A DNA stretch of 9,934 nt. Origin: CAYRUP01 sp964427485 (GTDB lineage Bacteria; Pseudomonadota; Gammaproteobacteria; DSM-16500). This document shows positions 1 to 4,900 of the stretch, piece by piece; the stretch's first letter is position 1, and each line of letters starts with the position of its first letter. The notes beneath the pieces were generated by a model that saw only the letters and a list, made by a program, of their open reading frames with translations, searched no databases and was not told the DNA's origin. The translations under genes were made by a program, and so were the position numbers. The stretch spans positions 1 to 9,934 of the forward strand of contig CAYRUP010000069.1 in assembly GCA_964427485.1 (NCBI GenBank), in the 5' to 3' direction.

Positions 1-148
1 CTTCTTTGCAGGCTTGGCCAAACCCGCCTTGGATAACAGGTTTGTTGAGGGTTTCGGATATGTAAGCTTTGGCGTAAATACCATAGCCAATTTTAACCAA
101 TTCTCCCATTTCTACAAGGTCTTTAAAAGTATTGAAGGGGTCAGACAT
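1..148 (-). pseudogene. N-terminal fragment of AbiEi/DUF6088-like antitoxin, probably 5'-truncated
   Basis: Reading leftward from an ATG at 148, 49 codons stay open to the window edge. The segment GELVKIGYGIYAKA, followed by NKPVIQGGFGQACKE, resembles the junction after the winged helix in DUF6088/AbiEi-type antitoxins, which act with nucleotidyltransferase toxins in type IV toxin-antitoxin systems. In that family roughly 40-60 residues of DNA-binding domain normally precede this motif, but here only about 15 do. The apparent start codon lies inside GTCTGACC, part of a 10-base word that recurs at 1821-1830, so the gene seems to have lost its 5' end at that junction. No Shine-Dalgarno sequence precedes the ATG. 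The family call rests on a short motif recalled from memory, and the rest of the gene lies outside the window. Confidence 0.45.
138..147 (+). repeat. direct repeat GGGTCAGACA, left copy
   Basis: The word GGGTCAGACA occurs here and in the same orientation at 1821-1830, so the two copies bracket the three-gene module. This copy overlaps the apparent start codon of the truncated antitoxin. Similar GGGGTCAGAC words recur, as I recall, around decayed transposase genes in gammaproteobacteria. Confidence 0.4.
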
Positions 149-175
149 TTTTAGTTTAATAACTAAAATTTACTT

Positions 176-181
176 TATAAT
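176..181 (+). promoter_or_regulatory. -10 element upstream of the three-gene module
   Basis: A perfect TATAAT lies 28 bases upstream of the ATG at 210 in very AT-rich DNA. The matching -35 position (about 152-158) has only a weak match to TTGACA. It is a plausible promoter for the three plus-strand genes that follow, but such hexamers are common in AT-rich sequence. Confidence 0.35.
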
Positions 182-209
182 AAAAAGATAACTACATGAG
201 AGTGATCAC

Positions 210-956
210 ATGGCTTTTTTTTATTCGTATAAAGTTGATAGAGCGCTTTCAAGCTTAGGGGTTGTGTCGTTAATTGCTGAGCTAGGCACAATTAAGAAGT
301 TAAAAACTTTTGGCGAAAAAGAGGATTTTTGGCCAAAAGAGACAGCGATATTTATTTACTATACATTGCCTGAAGATATGAAGCCGCAATCTAGTGAGGC
401 CATAATTAAATTATGGCTGAATCAAAAACTAGTTCGCGCGCATGTCCTCATGTCCATAAAACAAATGATGTCACAAAATGCGCCTAGTTTATCAACGTCT
501 TCCTGTAACTCACTTGAAAATTTGATTTCTGTATATTCAATAAATGTTTATGATAACTCTGAGAAGCGTACAGAATCGATTATTATTTCTGTTGCCCGTT
601 TTATAACTCAAGAATCTGTGAAGAGGTCTGGTAGAAATATTGTTGGTTTAAACGATGATGAGCGGTTTCTGGCAATGTTGATATGCCTTGTCGCATCAAA
701 TCATTTAACGAAGATAACTAATTTATCTTTTGAAATCTTAAGTGCAGTAGCTTGTTTGGATTTTGATAAACATAAAGGCGCTGATTTTGGTGAATTAATT
801 GCTAATTACAATCGAATGGTTAATAGCCCTTCTGAATCCTATGCGCTTGAGGCTATAGGAAATCAAGTGCTGCAATTTGTGTCTACAGGAGATAGTCTTT
901 ATTTAGATAAATTAGGCGAGCTATATAGTTTGTTAGTGTCTCGAATAAAAAGTTAA
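210..956 (+). CDS. unrecognised 248-residue protein, first gene of a three-gene module
   Basis: I do not recognise this protein. It is a complete open frame of 248 codons starting at ATG 210, with a weak GAGAGTG ribosome-binding site at 198-204. The N-terminal third is rich in aromatic and charged residues (FFYSYKVD, KKLKTFGEKEDFWP). The middle and C-terminal parts look alpha-helical, with hydrophobic stretches such as FLAMLICLVAS (about residues 152-162) too short and isolated to make a convincing membrane protein. There is no signal peptide and no obvious nuclease, ATPase or helix-turn-helix motif. It is followed after 30 bases by two small genes in the same direction, probably as one transcript. 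Base composition is low in GC, like the rest of the left half. A cytoplasmic role in an accessory or defence module is inference from context only. Confidence 0.75.
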   Translation: MAFFYSYKVDRALSSLGVVSLIAELGTIKKLKTFGEKEDFWPKETAIFIYYTLPEDMKPQSSEAIIKLWLNQKLVRAHVLMSIKQMMSQNAPSLSTSSCNSLENLISVYSINVYDNSEKRTESIIISVARFITQESVKRSGRNIVGLNDDERFLAMLICLVASNHLTKITNLSFEILSAVACLDFDKHKGADFGELIANYNRMVNSPSESYALEAIGNQVLQFVSTGDSLYLDKLGELYSLLVSRIKS

Positions 957-986
957 TTTGAATCTTATAACGTCTTAGGGAGTGCG

Positions 987-1358
987 ATGATGACGGATTG
1001 GCAACATCTCTACACGCAAAATTGTCCACCAAAAACAGCTATTAACGATGACGTTAACCCTGTTTATAGATTTGTAGATAATGCAAATCTTAATAAGAAA
1101 GATTTTGAACCCCATAGGGTTAAATTTCCAAATGCAAAAAAATTTCAGACAGAATGTATTTTTCTGGGCACGTCAGTTTTTACAGATCATACAATGATGT
1201 TGCATCTTCAGCAGCGGTTTCCAGCATTTGCAAAAATGAAAATTGCTCAAGGTCGCATTGAAAAATCTGATGGTAAGATTTCATATGGAAAAAATTTTCA
1301 CATAACTTGGTGGGTAGAGGCTAGTAATCCAGAAAGCAATTTTCAGGTGATCCCATGA
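987..1358 (+). CDS. unrecognised 123-residue small protein
   Basis: I do not recognise this family. The frame has two consecutive ATGs (987 and 990). The ribosome-binding site AGGGAG at 977-982 is spaced better for the second, so the protein may be 122 residues. It has no signal peptide or membrane segment. Visible landmarks are VYRFVD near residue 26, a single cysteine in the ECIFLGTSVF segment near residue 57, and a C-terminal HITWWVEA stretch, where the histidine and paired tryptophans look like a conserved core. Its stop overlaps the start of the next gene by four bases (ATGA, 1355-1358), so the two small proteins are probably translationally coupled and made in similar amounts, which would suit partners in a complex. 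That role is inference. Confidence 0.75.
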   Translation: MMTDWQHLYTQNCPPKTAINDDVNPVYRFVDNANLNKKDFEPHRVKFPNAKKFQTECIFLGTSVFTDHTMMLHLQQRFPAFAKMKIAQGRIEKSDGKISYGKNFHITWWVEASNPESNFQVIP

Positions 1359-1735
1359 ATAATGATATAACACAAGCTCAAATTGAGGGTCAAAAAATTG
1401 ACGAGATTTTTTATTTTTATGATGAGCCAAAGCTATATAGTTGTCGATTAGATGATGGCAATAGATATGTTGTGTTTTGGGCTGACGAAGATCAGGAAAA
1501 ACAGATTTGGTTTTATGTTAAGGTTAGTGACCCGCGATATCATGCAATGTTAGGCAATGAAATTTCATTGCGAGGGCTGTTTGAACACAGTGAAGATGGT
1601 TTTTTATATGTTGTTACTTTAGCCAAAGACGGCCGCTGTTTGATTGACCGACTTGCATCTAAAAAAAATACCAGTGAGTTGCTTCCGCAGCAAGATGTAT
1701 ATTTGTTCCCGCGCAAACCCCGCATGCAACTTTAA
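1355..1735 (+). CDS. DUF6575-like protein
   Basis: This 126-residue protein follows the pattern I associate with DUF6575. It has a YFYDEPKLYSC strand near residues 20-30, then GNRYVVFWADE (about 36-46), IWFYVKVSDPRY (about 51-62), a SLRGLFEH helix (about 71-78) and a final strand pair around GFLYVV. The predicted fold is a small beta-rich domain; I know of no experimentally assigned function for the family. The start is well supported by AGGTGA at 1345-1350 and by the four-base overlap with the preceding gene. With its two upstream neighbours it forms a compact array that could be a toxin-antitoxin or defence module, but nothing in the sequence proves this. The family name is from memory. Confidence 0.7.
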   Translation: MNNDITQAQIEGQKIDEIFYFYDEPKLYSCRLDDGNRYVVFWADEDQEKQIWFYVKVSDPRYHAMLGNEISLRGLFEHSEDGFLYVVTLAKDGRCLIDRLASKKNTSELLPQQDVYLFPRKPRMQL

Positions 1736-1902
1736 GATTGTATAAGTTCAAGCATAGCTTCTTGTATTGGACTAGAATCTTCTTGTGTCTCTCGATATTG
1801 CTTTTTTTAAAAAATGGAGAGGGTCAGACACCTTTACCAAATAATCTCATTTTTAATGAAATCCCATTTATTGATGGTAGTCTTTGTGATTTGATAAGCT
1901 TT
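1736..1902. other. intergenic segment with junction-like word GGGTCAGACA
   Basis: This segment separates the plus-strand trio from the minus-strand acetyltransferase. A T7A6 tract at 1802-1814 is followed by GGAGAGGGTCAGACACC, which contains the 10-base word also found at 138-147. On the minus strand a 23-codon fragment (about 1732-1806, reading QYRETQEDSSPIQEAMLELI near its end) could be the tail of a lost gene, but it is too short to judge. No convincing terminator is visible for either convergent gene. Confidence 0.4.
1821..1830 (+). repeat. direct repeat GGGTCAGACA, right copy
   Basis: This is the second exact copy of the 10-base word at 138-147, in the same orientation, just downstream of a T7A6 tract. 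Ten identical bases can arise by chance in 10 kb, so a role as a recombination or insertion junction is only suggested by its placement on the other side of the gene trio. Confidence 0.4.
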
Positions 1903-2931
1903 TCATTTTTGGTGCGAAGTTCTTTCCCGTTCAAATAAATAAGCTAAGCCATCCGGTGTATCTAGTTCTTTTACAAAATTAAAACCAGCTTTTTTATAAC
2001 AACGAATAGCACGTTGGTTGTTTGGGTCAGCTTCTGTAATTATTTTTTTGATGTTAGGCATTGAAAATAATTGCTGCGTGAAAGCAGTAATCATTTGCGT
2101 TCCAAGCCCACGATTAATGCAATCTTCTTCGCCAATAAACTGATCGACACCCACGGTTCCTTCTGTTTCATTTGGCCACCATCCACCACCCACTTGAGTT
2201 GCATAGTAATATTGAATAAAGCCAATAGGTTTATCATTTAAATAAACAATAAAAGGAAGAACAGTTTTATCGCCGATTCTTTTTCCATATTTAATTTTAA
2301 TTTCATCGTGACTGAGAGTATCATTCCACCATTCTTTAACGTGTGGTTTATCAAACCATTTGCAAAGCAGGTTAAGGTCATGCTCTTGCAATGGCTTAAA
2401 AGTAAATTGATTAGTTAGCCTTTTGCGATAGCGGATTTCATTTAAAAAGACTTCACTGTCGTATTTAGCTGATTTAGTATCTCCGGTAGCAATGAAGCCA
2501 ATGCTTTCATAAAATCTTTTAGCTTGAGTATTTTCTTTTAAAACCCAAAGAATAACTTCATTAAACCCCATTTTTTCTAGTTCAACGAATACTTTTTGGC
2601 AAAGTTGCTTGCCTAGTCCTTGACGCCATACATCAGGGCGAAGATAAATGGCGCTGATTTCACCACAAATTTTGGAGTCTGTGTCGGTATCACGAGAAGA
2701 ACAAATGCTTGCGAAACCAACGATTTCTTTATTTTTTTCTACTAGAAATATTTTTACATTATTCTTAATAAGATCATGCCACATTTGATGACGTTCTTTG
2801 ATAGAAAGATTATCAAGTACAGCATCAGGAATATGACCGCGATAGATTTTTTGCCATGAGGCTACATGAATCGCCGCAATTATTTCGGCATCTTGTTCGT
2901 TGGCTAATCTAATTTTGATAGATGATTCCAT
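1903..2931 (-). CDS. two-domain GNAT acetyltransferase with C-terminal AAC(6')-like domain
   Basis: The protein has 342 residues from the chosen start. Residues about 5-172 form a generic GNAT N-acetyltransferase: ASWQKIYRGHIP near the front, the acetyl-CoA loop RQGLGK at 103-108, and the typical AKRFYESIGF at 137-146. Residues about 177-335 form a second GNAT domain that closely follows aminoglycoside 6'-N-acetyltransferase AAC(6')-Ib. Shared landmarks are EHDLNLLCKWF, EWW (200-202), GGWWPNET (249-256), GVDQ (261-264), the acetyl-CoA loop NRGLGT (273-278) and NQRAIRCYKKAGF (305-317). The C-terminal domain would transfer acetyl from acetyl-CoA to an amine, possibly an aminoglycoside; the N-terminal substrate is unknown. 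An upstream ATG at 2952 would add seven residues, but TGGGGA seven bases before ATG 2931 favours the shorter form. The stop of a decayed Abi_2 gene ends one base before this start. Confidence 0.88.
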   Translation of the reverse strand: MESSIKIRLANEQDAEIIAAIHVASWQKIYRGHIPDAVLDNLSIKERHQMWHDLIKNNVKIFLVEKNKEIVGFASICSSRDTDTDSKICGEISAIYLRPDVWRQGLGKQLCQKVFVELEKMGFNEVILWVLKENTQAKRFYESIGFIATGDTKSAKYDSEVFLNEIRYRKRLTNQFTFKPLQEHDLNLLCKWFDKPHVKEWWNDTLSHDEIKIKYGKRIGDKTVLPFIVYLNDKPIGFIQYYYATQVGGGWWPNETEGTVGVDQFIGEEDCINRGLGTQMITAFTQQLFSMPNIKKIITEADPNNQRAIRCYKKAGFNFVKELDTPDGLAYLFERERTSHQK

Positions 2932-2932
2932 T

Positions 2933-3172
2933 TCATATTCCCCAAAAACCATCAGTTTGCCAATTATTAGAAAAGCCCATCCGCGAAGGATTAATAAAAG
3001 AATGATTTTTAATTAATTCATTCATATAGCCGTTTAGCCCAGTATTTATCGATGTTTTAATCATGGTTGAAATAACAGTTACCACGTTTATTACCACGAA
3101 TATAAAGTTGATACCCCAAAAATGACAAAGACCGTTGTAGTGCGTTACAATTCGCGCCAAAGTTGATTCTAA
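2933..3172 (-). pseudogene. decayed C-terminal fragment of Abi_2-family abortive infection gene
   Basis: Reading the minus strand, the segment ending at TGA 2933-2935 closes with ELIKNHSFINPSRMGFSNNW and then QTDGFW. This matches the usual C-terminus of Abi_2 (AbiD/AbiF, PF07751) proteins, where an MGFP-x-NW-x(4)-W pattern ends the protein. About 50 residues upstream, LARIVTHYNGLC resembles the family's HEPN-type RNase motif (RN-x3-H-x3-LW), but one residue appears missing between R and H and the LW is changed. Upstream of about 3172 the match fades, and the rest of the roughly 300-residue protein is absent, replaced by the promoter and start of the KilA-N gene on the other strand. Intact relatives trigger abortive infection on phage attack; this copy should be inactive. 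The frame remains open up to 3322, but the distal part has no family resemblance. Confidence 0.5.
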
Positions 3173-3221
3173 CATCCAAAAACCCCAGAGCAAATTAATC
3201 AGACAAAAGGACAGGTGCCGC

Positions 3222-4070
3222 ATGAAGAAGAATAAAAAATCAACAATGAATGTCCAGGGTGCTGCGATCAGTGTTCTTTCAGGTAATGATGAAGATTTTA
3301 TTAGTTTAACAGATATGGCCAAAAAATTTGGTGGTGATGATTTAATTTATAGCTGGATGCGCAATCGTAATACCTTGGAATTTCTAGGAATCTGGGAACA
3401 AATGCATAACCCAGATTTTAAAGGTGGCGAATTCGACACCTTTAGAAAAGAGGCTGGATTGAACAGTTTTCATCTGACGCCTAAAAAATGGACAAGCTCG
3501 ACGGGTGCCATAGGGGTGCAGTCACGTGCTGGCAGGCATGGTGGAGGTACTTATGCTCATAAGGACATTGCGTTTGAATTTGGTTCATGGCTCAGTCCAG
3601 AATTTAAGCTTTACCTAATTAAAGAATTTCAGCGGCTTAAGGAAGATGAAAATCGTAGATTATCGCTGGAGTGGAATCTTAATCGCACGTTATCCAAGCT
3701 CAATTATCGTATTCATACCGATGCAATTAAGGCTCATATAATTCCTGATATAGTCAGCCCTGAGCAGGCTAATTTTGTGTATGCTAGTGAGGCTGATGTG
3801 TTGAATGTTGCTTTATTCAGCCAAACAGCAAAACAATGGCGTGATGCTAACCCGAGTAAAGAAGGCAATATGCGAGAGTCTGCTAGCATTGAGCAGCTTT
3901 TGGTATTAGCTAATATTGAGGCAATGAACGCGGAATTTATTCGCATGGGTTTGTCGCAGCCTGAGCGTTTGAAAAAATTAAATGAAATTGCAATTATGCA
4001 GCTAAGGTCATTGATCAATCACGGCGGTATCGGAAAATTGACTGATGGAAGTAACAATGGCAAAAATTAA
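3222..4070 (+). CDS. KilA-N domain protein
   Basis: This is a 282-residue protein whose first 140 residues form a KilA-N domain (PF04383), a DNA-binding fold found in phage and large DNA-virus regulators. It shows the ordered landmarks ISLTDMAKKF (about 27-36), SWMRNRNTLEFLGIWE (about 44-59), the diagnostic GRHGGGTYAHKDIAFEFGSW (about 104-123) and an LYLIKEFQRLKED helix (about 131-143). The C-terminal half is helical, with QLLVLANIEAMNAEFI typical of the chromosomal KilA-N proteins, so the length looks complete. The start has AAAAGGA at 3205-3211, ten bases upstream, slightly long spacing. The biological role of these bacterial chromosomal copies is not established. Phage or mobile origin is likely, and its neighbours are a decayed Abi gene and unassigned DNA. 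The encoded protein could bind the GTTACCACG cluster downstream; that is speculation. Confidence 0.88.
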   Translation: MKKNKKSTMNVQGAAISVLSGNDEDFISLTDMAKKFGGDDLIYSWMRNRNTLEFLGIWEQMHNPDFKGGEFDTFRKEAGLNSFHLTPKKWTSSTGAIGVQSRAGRHGGGTYAHKDIAFEFGSWLSPEFKLYLIKEFQRLKEDENRRLSLEWNLNRTLSKLNYRIHTDAIKAHIIPDIVSPEQANFVYASEADVLNVALFSQTAKQWRDANPSKEGNMRESASIEQLLVLANIEAMNAEFIRMGLSQPERLKKLNEIAIMQLRSLINHGGIGKLTDGSNNGKN

Positions 4071-4200
4071 AAAGAAAAGCGGGTGTCAATGCAATAAAAA
4101 GTTAATTTTTCAGAATGTTCGCAAACTGCATATCTATCTAAATATAAAATATGCAGCGATTCCTATCACAATTACAAGAATTAGAAAAACATGGTTATGA
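4057..4200 (+). CDS. possible 47-residue basic small protein overlapping KilA-N
   Basis: An ATG at 4057 overlaps the last 14 bases of the KilA-N gene and is preceded by TGGAAG at 4045-4050, a good ribosome-binding site. The frame encodes 47 residues beginning MAKIKKKSGCQCNKK, strongly basic with a CxC pair, and ends at TGA 4198-4200. I do not recognise it, and the isoleucine- and lysine-rich tail could simply be translated AT-rich DNA. The ribosome-binding site and coupling-like overlap are the only positive evidence. Confidence 0.2.
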   Translation: MAKIKKKSGCQCNKKLIFQNVRKLHIYLNIKYAAIPITITRIRKTWL

Positions 4201-4309
4201 ATTTCACTCAATTTTCTCGGTATACCCAGAGATATAAGCCGTCGCCATCATGAAGTTTGCGGACAGCCGTGTCATTAGCATTTTTACAGGCAGCTGCTGA
4301 TAAGAGTTA

Positions 4310-4399
4310 GTTGCCATCGTGGTAACACCAAAGCATCGTTAATTTGTTGCCACGAAAGTTACTACGGTTTACGGTTGGATGCAACTGGATGTTACCACG
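4310..4399. repeat. cluster of GTTACCACG-like words
   Basis: Copies are at 4318-4326 (minus strand, exact), 4346-4354 (GTTGCCACG), 4358-4366 (GTTACTACG) and 4391-4399 (exact). The middle two are in tandem with a 12-base period, and GTTGCCATCGTGGTAAC at 4310-4326 is an imperfect palindrome with a 7-base half site. This looks like a set of protein-binding sites, or the worn end of a mobile element. Two further copies at 3078-3098, also 12 bases apart, lie within the Abi_2 remnant upstream of the KilA-N gene, where they encode a Val-Val-Ile-Asn-Val-Val stretch. Confidence 0.4.
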
Positions 4400-4421
4400 C
4401 TGCCTCGGTCTATTATTTTGT

Positions 4422-4447
4422 TAAAAACCAGCATTTTTACTGGAATT
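4422..4447 (-). terminator. Rho-independent terminator of tRNA-Ser
   Basis: On the minus strand CCAGTA, a four-A loop and TGCTGG form a six-base-pair stem (4428-4443) with one G-T pair, followed by five T residues (4427-4423). Three more A-T pairs flank it. It lies about 38 bases past the tRNA CCA end, so it should end the tRNA transcript. Confidence 0.6.
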
Positions 4448-4480
4448 TCTGATGTTGTTGGATTTTTCAGAACTTTAATA

Positions 4481-4573
4481 TGGCGGAGAGGGTGGGATTC
4501 GAACCCACGTGGAGGCTCACGCCCCCCATCCGATTTCGAGTCGGTGCCGTTATGGCCGCTTCGGTACCTCTCC
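4481..4573 (-). tRNA. tRNA-Ser (anticodon CGA)
   Basis: This is a 93-base tRNA with CCA encoded at the 3' end. The acceptor stem GGAGAGG pairs with CCTCTCC, the T arm is GTGGG-TTCGAAT-CCCAC, and the anticodon loop CTCGAAA gives anticodon CGA, reading UCG codons. The long variable arm (GGGGGGCGTGAGCCTCC region) is the hallmark of class II serine tRNAs. The E. coli tRNA-Ser(CGA) has the same anticodon loop. It has its own promoter and terminator. Its 3' end faces the accessory region at lower coordinates, the side where integrating elements insert at tRNA genes, but no second copy of the 3' end (attachment site) or integrase is visible in the window. Confidence 0.95.
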
Positions 4574-4590
4574 CCTAACAATCGCGCTCG

Positions 4591-4620
4591 ATTATATTCT
4601 GGGAAACTTGTGTTTGCCAG
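4591..4620 (-). promoter_or_regulatory. tRNA-Ser promoter with GC-rich discriminator
   Basis: On the minus strand CTGGCA (4620-4615, four of six matches to TTGACA) is followed after 18 bases by a perfect TATAAT (4596-4591). The bases after the -10 element, CGAGCGCG, form a GC-rich discriminator of the type that makes stable-RNA promoters sensitive to ppGpp. Transcription would start about ten bases before the mature tRNA end at 4573. Confidence 0.7.
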
Positions 4621-4631
4621 AAATCTTTAAT

Positions 4632-4880
4632 CTAAAGACCCGGCGGAACTAAACTGATTTCTTTGTCGCTTTCGGGATAGTATCGATCAGGAATAGGGTA
4701 GGCCTCCTGGATGCTGGATGAAGATAAACCCGGCGGAATCTTTAACGGCGGGATTGACCTCGCCTTTAAATAATCTGTACCACGATTTTGAATCACGCCC
4801 GTCTTGCCATACATAGACGCGCAGCTGGTGAGTACCAACGATAATAGGAGTAAGAAAAATATTTTCATAGAGTGTTGCAT
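4632..4880 (-). CDS. short BamC/NlpB-like lipoprotein
   Basis: This is an 82-residue lipoprotein with a hydrophobic signal (FFLLLLSLVL) and lipobox L17-T-S-C20, so the mature part has about 63 residues attached by lipid to Cys20 and is probably outer-membrane directed. It lies 20 bases after dapA, the position of bamC (nlpB/dapX) in E. coli. The RGTDYLKARSIPPLKIPPGL stretch and PIPDRYYP resemble the unstructured N-terminal segment of BamC that lies on BamD in the outer-membrane assembly complex. The two globular helix-grip domains of full-length BamC (about 340 residues) are absent. It is either a natural minimal form or a truncated gene. ATG 4880 is preferred over 4868 because AGG lies a few bases before it. 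The orthology call depends on gene order plus a short similarity. Confidence 0.7.
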   Translation of the reverse strand: MQHSMKIFFLLLLSLVLTSCASMYGKTGVIQNRGTDYLKARSIPPLKIPPGLSSSSIQEAYPIPDRYYPESDKEISLVPPGL

Positions 4881-4900
4881 AAAAGACCTAGATTAATAGT

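Larger units (their letters stand above)
4071..4480. other. 410-base gap without a convincing gene; gene debris and a repeated GTTACCACG word
   Basis: No full gene is seen here. Small frames include 4151-4237 (28 residues, MQRFLSQLQELEKHGYEF at the start) and 4250-4300, whose MKFADSRVISI resembles the start of IS3-type transposase OrfA proteins and may be insertion-sequence debris. The right part (4310-4399) holds a cluster of GTTACCACG-like words, annotated separately. The end nearest the tRNA carries the tRNA terminator. The mix suggests a scarred junction between accessory DNA and the tRNA gene. Confidence 0.4.

Noticed and set aside
1815..1824. GGAGAGGGT at 1816-1824 as a possible second attachment site matching the tRNA-Ser 3' end (4485-4493)
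   Set aside because: Only nine bases match and the flanks differ; without an integrase or longer identity this is likely chance.
1738..1938. A 66-residue plus-strand frame with a hydrophobic start
   Set aside because: It has no ribosome-binding site, runs across the repeat-like junction and overlaps the end of the acetyltransferase gene; it looks like translated intergenic DNA.
3173..3322. N-terminal half of the minus-strand frame 2933-3322
   Set aside because: It is antisense to the start of the KilA-N gene and has no resemblance to Abi_2 proteins; only the C-terminal part is kept as a pseudogene.
4151..4237. 28-codon frame starting MQRFLSQLQELEKHGYEF
   Set aside because: It looks protein-like but is very short, has no ribosome-binding site and no recognisable family; recorded as possible debris only.
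4057..4480. CRISPR-like array suggested by spaced GTTACCACG words
   Set aside because: The words are only nine bases, in mixed orientation and unevenly spaced; there are no uniform spacers and no cas genes.
4379..4630. Open frames on both strands across the tRNA region (for example one reading WRRGWDSNPRGGSRPP)
   Set aside because: These are translations of the tRNA-Ser gene and its complement, a well-known source of false proteins.
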